From positions 1 to 14,674 of the forward strand of contig JAUVQZ010000043.1 in the NCBI GenBank assembly GCA_030597865.1: a stretch of 14,674 nucleotides of DNA, given 5' to 3'. Shown piece by piece: positions 7,275 to 14,149 of this stretch. Source of the DNA: Pseudomonadota bacterium (GTDB lineage Bacteria; Desulfobacterota; Desulfobulbia; Desulfobulbales; SURF-16). The notes under the pieces are model-generated. The model was given only the letters and a program-made list of their open reading frames with translations. It was not told the origin of the DNA and ran no database searches. The position numbers and the translations under genes are program-made. Positions within the stretch are counted from its first letter, which is position 1. Each line of letters starts with the position of its first letter.

Positions 7275-7310
7275 AGTCCCGTCCACCGCAAGGTGGGCGG
7301 GACTTTTTTT
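7275..7310 (+). terminator. Intrinsic terminator of nrfHA
   Basis: AGTCCCGTCCACC (7275-7287) pairs with 7292-7304 through 13 pairs, one of them G-U, around a GCAA tetraloop. A run of seven T follows (7304-7310). It lies 42 bp after the nrfA stop. Confidence 0.92.
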
Positions 7311-7455
7311 GTCTTAATTCTGGTTTTAGATACATGAGCCCAAGACCGGATGCGGGACAAAAAGGCCTAAAATATTCTTCGTGCGCTTGCTGTGCTTCGT
7401 GGTAAAAAGACATCCTCACCCCACCCCTTCAACCAATTCTGCCCCAAACAAACCC

Positions 7456-8496
7456 ATGGCCCACTGGCAAAGCATCCTTAAGCAGGCGATCAACTCGCCG
7501 GCAGATCTCCCAGAGAGACTGCAGCCCACCATGCCGGACCCCACCAAAGTCACCGCCATATACCCCATGCGGATTAATTCCTATTACCTGAGCCTGATCA
7601 AGGACAAGGGAGACCCCCTCTGGCTCCAGGCCGTGCCCCAGGCCCAGGAACTTCATGACCAGGTCTGCGTGGCAGATCCCCTGGCCGAGGAAGATTTAAG
7701 TCCGGTTGCCAACCTGGTTCATAAATATCCGGATCGAGTCCTCTTTCTGGTCACCAGTCAATGCGCCATGTACTGCAGGTTTTGCACCAGAAAACGTAAG
7801 GTCGGCACGGCAAATATGGTGATCACTGACAGGTCCATCCAAGAGGGCCTGGACTATATCCGCCACCATCCGCAGATCAAGGATGTGCTGATATCCGGCG
7901 GTGACCCCCTTCTCCTCAGTGACGAACGACTGGACTGGCTCCTTGCCTCCCTGCGCGCCATCCCCTCCGTGGAGATCATCCGCATCGGCAGCCGGGTTCC
8001 CTGCACCCTGCCCATGCGGGTTACGGTCAAACTCTGCCGGATATTGAAAAAATATCATCCCCTGTACATCAACACCCATTTTAACCACCCAGGCGAGATC
8101 ACCCCAGAGGCGGCCCTGGCATGTAAGCGCCTGGCCGATGCCGGCATCCCCTTGGGCTGCCAGACCGTGCTCTTAAAAGGGGTCAACGACGATGCCCAGA
8201 CCATGGCCACCTTGCTGCGCAAGCTCCTCACCATCCGGGTCAAACCCTACTACCTCTTCCAGGGCGACCTGACCCGTGGCACCAACCATTTCCGGACCAC
8301 CATTGAAACTGGCCAGGCCATAATGGCTCAACTCATCGGCCACACCTCTGGCATGGCCGTGCCCACCTATGCCGTGGACGGGCCTGATGGCGCTGGCAAA
8401 ATACCCCTGACCCCAAACTACATCCAGTCCCTGGGCAAACAACTCTGCTTTACCAACTACCAGGGCAGAACCTGTTTTTATGATAATGGTGGATGA
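7456..8496 (+). CDS. kamA: Lysine 2,3-aminomutase family radical SAM enzyme
   Basis: Radical SAM, PLP-dependent enzyme moving the alpha-amino group of L-lysine to the beta carbon. The 346-residue form shows the radical SAM motif C103-x3-C107-x2-C110 (CAMYCRFC), VLISGGDPLLLSDE (144-157), RIGSRVP (176-182), INTHFNHPGEIT (205-216) and the PLP lysine K315 in DGAGKIPL. D271 (QGDL) and D308 (AVDG) align with the two aspartates that hold the side-chain amino group in clostridial lysine 2,3-aminomutase, which favours lysine over glutamate. No ablB acetyltransferase is adjacent, so the fate of beta-lysine (osmolyte, EF-P modification or catabolism) is open; EpmB is a less likely alternative. I chose ATG 7456 from family N-termini. 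A GTG at 7381 would add 25 residues of unlikely sequence; neither has a clear Shine-Dalgarno. Confidence 0.88.
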   Translation: MAHWQSILKQAINSPADLPERLQPTMPDPTKVTAIYPMRINSYYLSLIKDKGDPLWLQAVPQAQELHDQVCVADPLAEEDLSPVANLVHKYPDRVLFLVTSQCAMYCRFCTRKRKVGTANMVITDRSIQEGLDYIRHHPQIKDVLISGGDPLLLSDERLDWLLASLRAIPSVEIIRIGSRVPCTLPMRVTVKLCRILKKYHPLYINTHFNHPGEITPEAALACKRLADAGIPLGCQTVLLKGVNDDAQTMATLLRKLLTIRVKPYYLFQGDLTRGTNHFRTTIETGQAIMAQLIGHTSGMAVPTYAVDGPDGAGKIPLTPNYIQSLGKQLCFTNYQGRTCFYDNGG

Positions 8497-8500
8497 AATC

Positions 8501-8519
8501 GGGGCGAATCCCCTTAAAT
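8501..8519 (+). terminator. Weak terminator candidate after kamA
   Basis: GGGG-CGAAT-CCCC (8501-8513) forms a 4-bp stem just after the kamA stop and is followed by TTAAATTT. The stem is short and the T-run broken, so this is tentative; the larger inverted repeat further on could end transcription instead. Confidence 0.2.
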
Positions 8520-8581
8520 TTGGTTCAGCACGGACTACCGTGGATCCTTTTGTTTTAGTTTTTTTGTCTTTGTCCATCCAG

Positions 8582-8653
8582 CCCTTCGACAGGCTCAGGG
8601 AACTTTCCTCTCCGGATAACCTCGGGCCGCCGATCCCGGAGCCTGTCGAAGGG
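8582..8653. repeat. CCCTTCGACAGGCTC-type inverted repeat
   Basis: CCCTTCGACAGGCTC (8582-8596) is perfectly complementary to 8639-8653. After one mismatch, GGGA (8598-8601) pairs with TCCC (8634-8637), leaving a loop of about 32 nt. It lies between the convergent kamA and anti-sigma genes. Motifs of this CCCTTCGACA...TGTCGAAGGG form recur as dispersed intergenic repeats in many bacterial genomes, as far as I recall, so a genome-wide repeat family is likely. The rest of 8497-8726 holds only a weak minus-strand hairpin (CTGCC/GGCAG, 8703-8723) followed by a T-rich stretch, a possible terminator for the anti-sigma gene. Confidence 0.7.
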
Positions 8654-8726
8654 AAGGGACAGGGGGGAATGATGGCAAGGGGATAATGTCAAAGAAACAA
8701 GCCTGCCGCTGACATCGTGGCAGACA

Positions 8727-9425
8727 TTAGATAATCAGGGTATGAAGCTGGCCCTGCGCCTTCCAGAACTCAAACTCAGTACCGTTCATGGTTAAGGTGT
8801 AGGAACGCCCCGGCTCCATGGCCATTTTGGCGTCAGCGGCAGGCAGGATAAAGAGGGACACCTTTTTATTGCCACGCCTATAGATGAGATAGGCAGCATC
8901 ACAGTTGCCCAGCTTACAGATCCGGCCACCCACCAGGGTAAAGCCACGGGCAGCCATGTCAGGCAGCGACACGGCATAGCCCATCTTGGCCTCATACCAG
9001 GCCGGAATATCAGCCACCTCGTGGGCGGCAAAGGCCAGGGCCTCGGTGCTGACATGGTCTTGCAAGGCCACATTGCCAAGCTGTTCAAAGGAATAAAAAC
9101 CACCCCTACCATGTTGACCCTGGAATGGGTTTAAGAAAAGGACAAGGAGGGCGGCAATGGCCAGGGCCGGTATAAACCTCCAGGACCAGCCACAAAATCT
9201 CTTTGGCTTACTGCTATTTATGCCCATTTCAATCTTTTTTGCCAGGCTGGGCGGCGCCTCAACAGGGATCATCTCCTTCCGGATGAGGCCTTCAAGCTCC
9301 TCGTCAAGCTTGTAAAGCTTGCGGCACTCAGGACATTTTTGCATATGACAACGGGCTATCGAGGCATTGCCAGCCTCGGCAAAGTCCCTGTCAACCAACC
9401 ATTCTTTAAATTCCATACAGGTCAT
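8727..9425 (-). CDS. Zinc-finger membrane anti-sigma factor
   Basis: A 232-residue protein that most likely holds the adjacent ECF sigma factor inactive. The cytoplasmic N-terminus carries the anti-sigma zinc-finger (ZAS/zf-HC2) motif H27-x3-C31-x2-C34 (HMQKCPEC), which often responds to redox state or binds zinc. A single transmembrane helix follows (about 82-98, WRFIPALAIAALLVLFL), then a periplasmic domain (about 100-232) with GFTLVGGRICKLGNCDAAYLIYRR in part, a pattern seen in related anti-sigma proteins; C170 and C175 could form a disulfide. Its ATG overlaps the sigma-factor stop by 4 bp (ATGA), so the two are translationally coupled, the classic layout for a cognate pair. The signal sensed cannot be read from the sequence. 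Confidence 0.88.
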   Translation of the reverse strand: MTCMEFKEWLVDRDFAEAGNASIARCHMQKCPECRKLYKLDEELEGLIRKEMIPVEAPPSLAKKIEMGINSSKPKRFCGWSWRFIPALAIAALLVLFLNPFQGQHGRGGFYSFEQLGNVALQDHVSTEALAFAAHEVADIPAWYEAKMGYAVSLPDMAARGFTLVGGRICKLGNCDAAYLIYRRGNKKVSLFILPAADAKMAMEPGRSYTLTMNGTEFEFWKAQGQLHTLII

Positions 9426-10018
9426 GATTGCCCCCTTACCGCCCTGCTGTTCATCTCGACAATTTTACTCTTTTGGATTGTTACTTCCCTGAGCAGCACT
9501 TTTTTCATGGACTGTTTGGCCCGGCTCAGTCTCGACATCACGGTGCCAATGGGGATATCAAGAAAATCGGCAATCTCCTGATAGGACATATCCTCCAAAA
9601 AATAGAGAACCAGGGGTGTTTTATACTTTTCAGGCAGACCTTCGATGATCTCCTGGACATGCTCCGACTCCAGTTTTTTCTCCAGGTCACCAACCAGATT
9701 AGTGGCAGAAACCCCTTCGAGAAAGTTGAGATAGGAATCATCACTCCCAAGATGGGGCCGCCGTATGGCCTGGCGTTTTTCCTTTAAAAAATTGCTGCGC
9801 ATGATGGCAAAGAGCCAGCTCCGGCATTTTGACCTGTCACGGAGCTGATGGAAATTACGAAAGGCCGCATACATGGTTTCCTGAACCAGATCTTCGGCAT
9901 CGTACTGGTTGCGCATATACTTCAAGGCAACGTTGTAAAGAAAGCTGATATGGGGATAGGCCAACTCCTTAAAGAGATGCCTGTTATTCTTCGGCGCTCC
10001 AAACAAACCAGCCTCCAT
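9422..10018 (-). CDS. ECF-type RNA polymerase sigma factor (RpoE-like)
   Basis: A group IV sigma factor of 198 residues that directs RNA polymerase to a stress or envelope regulon. Numbering from ATG 10018, region sigma-2 spans about 23-85, including YDAEDLVQETMYAAFRNFHQL and RSWLFAIMRSNFLKEKRQ in part. Region sigma-4 spans about 123-175: LPEKYKTPLVLYFLEDMSYQEIADFL in part, and the helix-turn-helix with GTVMSRLSRAKQSMKK. No extra C-terminal domain. The longer reading starts with GTG at 10048 (208 residues); neither start has a strong Shine-Dalgarno, and ATG 10018 begins closest to the conserved region. The anti-sigma gene overlaps its end by 4 bp. Autoregulation is usual for such pairs, but I could not identify an ECF promoter upstream. 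Confidence 0.9.
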   Translation of the reverse strand: MEAGLFGAPKNNRHLFKELAYPHISFLYNVALKYMRNQYDAEDLVQETMYAAFRNFHQLRDRSKCRSWLFAIMRSNFLKEKRQAIRRPHLGSDDSYLNFLEGVSATNLVGDLEKKLESEHVQEIIEGLPEKYKTPLVLYFLEDMSYQEIADFLDIPIGTVMSRLSRAKQSMKKVLLREVTIQKSKIVEMNSRAVRGQS

Positions 10019-10128
10019 TTTTATGATTTTGCCTGACAGAAATGGCACTGCACCAACGAAGCAACAGGAGCTCTAGGCCACCAACGACCCAAGCTTAGAG
10101 TTTAGACAAGAAAGCCATGGTTTTTATT

Positions 10129-10157
10129 CCTTTTCTTTTGGGAGAAAAAAGAAAAGG
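10129..10157. repeat. A/T-rich inverted repeat between the PDZ and sigma-factor genes
   Basis: CCTTTTCTTTT (10129-10139) pairs with AAAAGAAAAGG (10147-10157) around a 7-nt loop. It lies 65 bp past the stop of the upstream PDZ gene. It resembles a terminator stem, but no T-run follows on the minus strand (the next bases are AATAAAAACC), so its role is unclear. Confidence 0.4.
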
Positions 10158-10222
10158 GCAGATTCAACACATCGGCACAGGGGGAAGAAAAGAGAACGGC
10201 GCAATCCCCCACGACACCGCCC

Positions 10223-12553
10223 CTACCTGACCAGGGCAGGGATCTTCAGGGCGGGGATCATGACGCCGTCAAGATCTGGATAATCCTGGCGATTTTCACC
10301 TCCTGCTGACAGAAGGGCCCTGGGCAGCGTATCAGCCTTCACCCCCAGATACTCTGCCAGACGGCCCCTCTCAGGATAGAGGGGCCACCATACCCGGGTG
10401 TTAAAAAAACGAAAGGTGAATGGATGGGGATGGGCTTTCTCAAGTAAAAGATCAAGGGCGGCCTTGCTATTGCCCTCATGGGCCAGGGCCAGGGCCTCAA
10501 GGGAAATGGCTATTTTCTCCACCAGATCCGCCCTAAAGGAGGAGGGATAACGGGCCGCGACAAAACGCAGCCGGATCGCGGCCTGGCGGCTGAGACCGGG
10601 ATGACCGGCCTCTGCTGCCAGCTGACCGTAATCAAAGAGGGCCAGGAGAACCTGGGCGGCCTTGCCGGTATCACGGAACCCCCTTTCAGTAATCAGCTCA
10701 ACAGCGCCCTGCCTGCCATTCCGGACAAAGGCAACATTCACCCTGCTTGCCATTGGCAGGGAAGCGACAATCTCCTGAATCTGACTGACCACGGAGATGG
10801 GCTGGCCATTTATGGCTGTCACCTTGTCGCCAAACATGAGACCGGCCTGGACCGCTGGAGAGTTGCCAGACACCCTGGCGAGGGAGGTAAAGAGAAAACC
10901 ACTCTTGGGATCCCTGACAAAATCAAGTCCCAGTCTTGAGACCATGGGGCTTTTATTAAGGATGGTCTGCACATGATAGGAAAAATAATCCCCCCACTGG
11001 GCCAGTGGTATATCGGGATGCTTGAAGTAAAACTCGGCGCCGTTATAGTCGAGGGGCAGAAAAGGTTGTCGGCTGAGAATCTCTTTCAAATACTCCAGGC
11101 CTTGACCATATTCGTTGCCGACAAAAAACGTTCGCGCCTTATTAAAAAGAACCGTGGCCTCCAGGTCTGTTTTGGTCAGGGCCGGCACCATCCTTATCCT
11201 GTCGGCATCCACCAGCCGCCAGGCATCACGGGCTGTATCAAAGGTAAGGTGGGCTCCCCGGAGGGCAACCGGATGCTCATCAAGGGGCTGCAGACCGGTT
11301 GAGCCCACGGTGAAACGCCGGAACCTCCCCTGATCCACCAGGGCGACAATGCCATGGGGACTTATCTCGGCCTGACAACCTGGTGCCAGGGCCAGTGGAA
11401 ATTCCCTGGCCTTTGCCCCAGAACCAACCGGCAGCAACCGGATGCCGTCCTGCCCACTGACAATGATGTAGGCGCCATCCTTAGAAAAGCGTACATCCTC
11501 TGGACCGCTCAGGCCGGGACCAACAGGAAACTCCAGACTTCGGAGCCGTTCGCCGCTCTTTTTATCAAAAAGCCAGACAAGATCCGCCTCTTTACTCTTT
11601 TTCTTCAACACCCAGTCAAACTGGTACCGTCCGCCGCGGACCAGGAGATTTTCGCCGCCAGGATCATAGACCAGGGTTTTATCAAAGCGGCCATTGACCT
11701 TATTTGAGTCAAAGCTGGACAGTTTTTTGCCCGTGCCAACATCATATCTTTCAATACGGCTTGCCACCTCGGCATCCAGACAGACGGCAAGCTCCTTGCC
11801 ATCCGGAGAAAAGGCCAGGCCACAGGCGTCATTCAAAAAGGCGTCGTTTGCCAGCACAACCTCGGAGACCCTGCCAGGCGGGAAATGGGCTATACGAATA
11901 ACGGAACGGCCGATATCGGTTATGGAGTCCTGAATAAAGAGGGCTGATGCATGTTTGCCGGCATCGGCACTGACGGCAAAATTACGACCCAACTCAAGGG
12001 CCCCCCTCTTCTTTATCAGCGCCGTATAACGCCAGACCTCGGTATCATTGTCGTAGAGAAAAACCTGGTGCTGCTTCATGGCCGCCACAGAGGCCACAAA
12101 AAAACGGCCATCCCCGCTAAAACCCTGGCCAAGGCCCTTGTCATTGCCGGGCTGGGGATAATGACGACCACGCATCCCCTCCAGACGATACTCCTCTACC
12201 TTGCCGTTCAGCCCCTCCTGATCAAGGGAGATGACAACCTCATTGCCCAGGGCATATATATGGCATTTCCCCACCACATTATCCCCCTGACCACATTTGG
12301 CCAGGGCATCAGCCATGGCAAGATCAAGATCTTCATAGCCCCAGGTGTACCAGGCATCAAAACGCCTATCATCCTGCTTTAAGGCAAATACCTTATAGTG
12401 GAGGGGGCTGGTCTTATAGGTATCATAGGCCGCCTGCAACCTGGCCCTGAAGGTAGAGGCCAGGGCCTGGGCAGGCACCATGAGCAGACAGAGCAGCACG
12501 GCAATCGAAGCGGGGAGATATCTCCGGAGTACTTTTCTTTTTAGGGTATTCAT
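10223..12553 (-). CDS. Exported beta-propeller-like and PDZ domain protein of unknown function
   Basis: A 776-residue exported protein. From ATG 12553 there is a clear signal peptide: basic MNTLKRKVLRR, a hydrophobic core, and VPAQALA at about residues 26-32 as cleavage site. Next comes a small domain containing AKCGQGDNVVGKCHIYALG (about 85-103). Then residues about 140-420 show repeated beta-rich segments such as LAFSPDGKELAV and VRFSKDGAYIIVSGQDG, typical of WD40/propeller blades. A PDZ domain follows at about 541-621 (VSGNSPAVQAGLMFGDKVTAINGQPI in part) and a helical C-terminus. No protease catalytic motif (HtrA or C-terminal processing type) is seen, so it looks like a binding or scaffold protein. 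An ATG at 12574 lies upstream in frame but has no ribosome-binding site and would spoil the signal peptide start. It lies upstream of the sigma/anti-sigma pair on the same strand; a link to envelope stress is only inference. Confidence 0.8.
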   Translation of the reverse strand: MNTLKRKVLRRYLPASIAVLLCLLMVPAQALASTFRARLQAAYDTYKTSPLHYKVFALKQDDRRFDAWYTWGYEDLDLAMADALAKCGQGDNVVGKCHIYALGNEVVISLDQEGLNGKVEEYRLEGMRGRHYPQPGNDKGLGQGFSGDGRFFVASVAAMKQHQVFLYDNDTEVWRYTALIKKRGALELGRNFAVSADAGKHASALFIQDSITDIGRSVIRIAHFPPGRVSEVVLANDAFLNDACGLAFSPDGKELAVCLDAEVASRIERYDVGTGKKLSSFDSNKVNGRFDKTLVYDPGGENLLVRGGRYQFDWVLKKKSKEADLVWLFDKKSGERLRSLEFPVGPGLSGPEDVRFSKDGAYIIVSGQDGIRLLPVGSGAKAREFPLALAPGCQAEISPHGIVALVDQGRFRRFTVGSTGLQPLDEHPVALRGAHLTFDTARDAWRLVDADRIRMVPALTKTDLEATVLFNKARTFFVGNEYGQGLEYLKEILSRQPFLPLDYNGAEFYFKHPDIPLAQWGDYFSYHVQTILNKSPMVSRLGLDFVRDPKSGFLFTSLARVSGNSPAVQAGLMFGDKVTAINGQPISVVSQIQEIVASLPMASRVNVAFVRNGRQGAVELITERGFRDTGKAAQVLLALFDYGQLAAEAGHPGLSRQAAIRLRFVAARYPSSFRADLVEKIAISLEALALAHEGNSKAALDLLLEKAHPHPFTFRFFNTRVWWPLYPERGRLAEYLGVKADTLPRALLSAGGENRQDYPDLDGVMIPALKIPALVR

Positions 12554-12750
12554 AGATAGTGCCTGCCCATACATGAGGATTTCTGTTCGAGATCAGGTAA
12601 GCGTAGACTCCGGGAATTGCGAAAAAATAATGCTCGGGATATCACACATATGCCTCCGCTTATTTTTTTGAGCATGACGCAGAGACCGGCCCCAAAGAGC
12701 ATTATGGACAGGCACGAGATAACTGAGTCACAGAAAGGCACACAGGGTGA

Positions 12751-13986
12751 TCAAAAAGGAGGTGGAGAGCTACCCACCCCCCCTCCACCTCCCTGCTGGC
12801 CGGAGGGCCGCCGACCGGGGCGCAAAGGCGTTTTACCAGCTTCGATACGGACCTCCACCGTGGCTGCGGCCCTTCGGCCGGCCTGGTCCTCAACCTCCAT
12901 CACCACCCTTTCTCTGCCCGTAGCAACAGAGGGGGCAACCCTGACCACCCCCTCAAGCTCCCCTGGCAGTCCAGCCTGATACTGGAAGGACAACCCGGGA
13001 TTATGGGAAAAGCTCATGGTGTAGGGCGGGGAAAAGGTTTCCGGCACCATGACCTTAAAGGCGGCAACCTCTCCGCCACGAATCATGGCCGGCATATCCA
13101 CCTGGAGTTTGAGGCCGATAATCTCGACAAAAACCTCCTGTTCGGCGATTGAACCGTCAGGGGCAGTGAGCAGCGCCGTCACCCGGGCCCTCTCTCCGGC
13201 CCCAATCAAACCAGGGGTAAGACGGATACCAAAGCGGCTCACCTTCCTGGCGGGACCACGATCCTTAAAGGCGGAACGGGTGGCAAGCCGTTTGCCTTGG
13301 CTATCAAAGACATCGAGCTGGATAAGGACCGAGGCAACATCATGGGCCAGATGGTAATAGACAAAGATATGGGGGGCCTGGTCCTCATACAAAACGGGTC
13401 GATGTTCCTTGCCCTGGGATGATTCGTCAACAAGAAAACCGGTAATGGCGACGGGCTGTTTCACCTCAAAGGCCCTGGAGGCCTGAAAGGCAAGGGTGGG
13501 CTGAACAGCGTTCTGGTGGGTGAGAGCCAGATAATACATGCCGTTGGCAAGTCCCCTGGTGGGAATCGCAAAGGAGACGAACTCCTGCCCCCCCATCTCT
13601 AAGAGCTGCCGGATCTTGCCATGGCCGGAAACGGCTTGACCCGACTCATCATAGAGCTGCCAGATCAGGTTGCCAAGAACAGCCTTTCCTGAACCACCCA
13701 AAAGCGGCAGCCACCCCTGGGCGGTGAGCAGCCTGCCATCGGTAATGGCAGAGGTAAGGAGGGGGCCGGACATGGAGTCAAGGCGCAGCTCAAATTCAAA
13801 GGGCTGGGGAGGGAGGCCCTGGGCCGCATCTGCCGGGGAAGAAACAACCAATCCGGCGGCAAGCGCAACACAGAGCCAGACAAGAATAATCCTTGCCAGA
13901 GGCTTCTTTATATGGACACCCGCCCCTGGGAAGTTTGGGGTACACCAAGAGGAGCAAAGAGAGGTAGAGCAAGGGGCAGAAAGCAT
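12751..13986 (-). CDS. Exported protein of unknown function with Gly/Pro tail
   Basis: I do not recognise a family. From ATG 13986 the product has 411 residues. A signal-peptide-like segment lies at about 27-54 (IKKPLARIILVWLCVALAAG then VVSSPADA), unusually far from the start. The mature part is rich in beta-forming sequence (for example ALTHQNAVQPTLAFQ, IFVYYHLAHDVASVLIQLDVF), suggesting Ig-like or other sandwich domains; only C-terminal cysteine-free sequence is seen after the signal. It ends in the tail GGGGGVGSSPPPF, whose codons also form a terminator hairpin. The start is uncertain: TTG 14025 gives 424 residues, and no ATG, GTG or TTG lies directly before the signal-peptide core. It stands 197 bp upstream of the PDZ-protein gene on the same strand. 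Confidence 0.65.
   Translation of the reverse strand: MLSAPCSTSLCSSWCTPNFPGAGVHIKKPLARIILVWLCVALAAGLVVSSPADAAQGLPPQPFEFELRLDSMSGPLLTSAITDGRLLTAQGWLPLLGGSGKAVLGNLIWQLYDESGQAVSGHGKIRQLLEMGGQEFVSFAIPTRGLANGMYYLALTHQNAVQPTLAFQASRAFEVKQPVAITGFLVDESSQGKEHRPVLYEDQAPHIFVYYHLAHDVASVLIQLDVFDSQGKRLATRSAFKDRGPARKVSRFGIRLTPGLIGAGERARVTALLTAPDGSIAEQEVFVEIIGLKLQVDMPAMIRGGEVAAFKVMVPETFSPPYTMSFSHNPGLSFQYQAGLPGELEGVVRVAPSVATGRERVVMEVEDQAGRRAAATVEVRIEAGKTPLRPGRRPSGQQGGGGGVGSSPPPF
12753..12792 (-). terminator. Intrinsic terminator overlapping the 3' coding end
   Basis: On the minus strand GGAGGTGGA (plus 12784-12792) pairs with TCCACCTCC (plus 12758-12766) around a 17-nt loop, followed directly by TTTTT (plus 12753-12757) and then the end of the TGA stop. 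The hairpin therefore lies inside the last 13 codons of the upstream exported-protein gene. It would separate that gene from the PDZ-protein gene downstream. Confidence 0.6.
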
Positions 13987-14109
13987 CAGTAGACTACCAA
14001 AAAGATGGCCACCCCAGGCGGGCAAGGGCCGCTTGGACGTGTGGTGTATTTTTTATATCACTTACAGTGAAGACCCAGGCGCCCCCTGACATCAGCCCTA
14101 TTTGTAAAG

Positions 14110-14138
14110 ATAGTATGAATGGCAAGAAGAATCAACAA
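14110..14138 (-). promoter_or_regulatory. Candidate promoter for the exported-protein gene
   Basis: On the minus strand TTGTTG (plus 14133-14138) and TACTAT (plus 14110-14115) are 17 nt apart, downstream of the heptosyltransferase stop. They match the consensus at 3/6 and 4/6 positions; assigned by eye. Confidence 0.25.
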
Positions 14139-14149
14139 CTGCTCTTTTT

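Noticed and set aside
7381..7455. GTG start at 7381 for the aminomutase gene
   Set aside because: The extra 25 residues do not resemble family N-termini and no Shine-Dalgarno precedes the GTG.
12617..12979. Plus-strand ORF of 120 codons
   Set aside because: It spans the terminator and the antisense of the exported-protein gene, with no coding signature.
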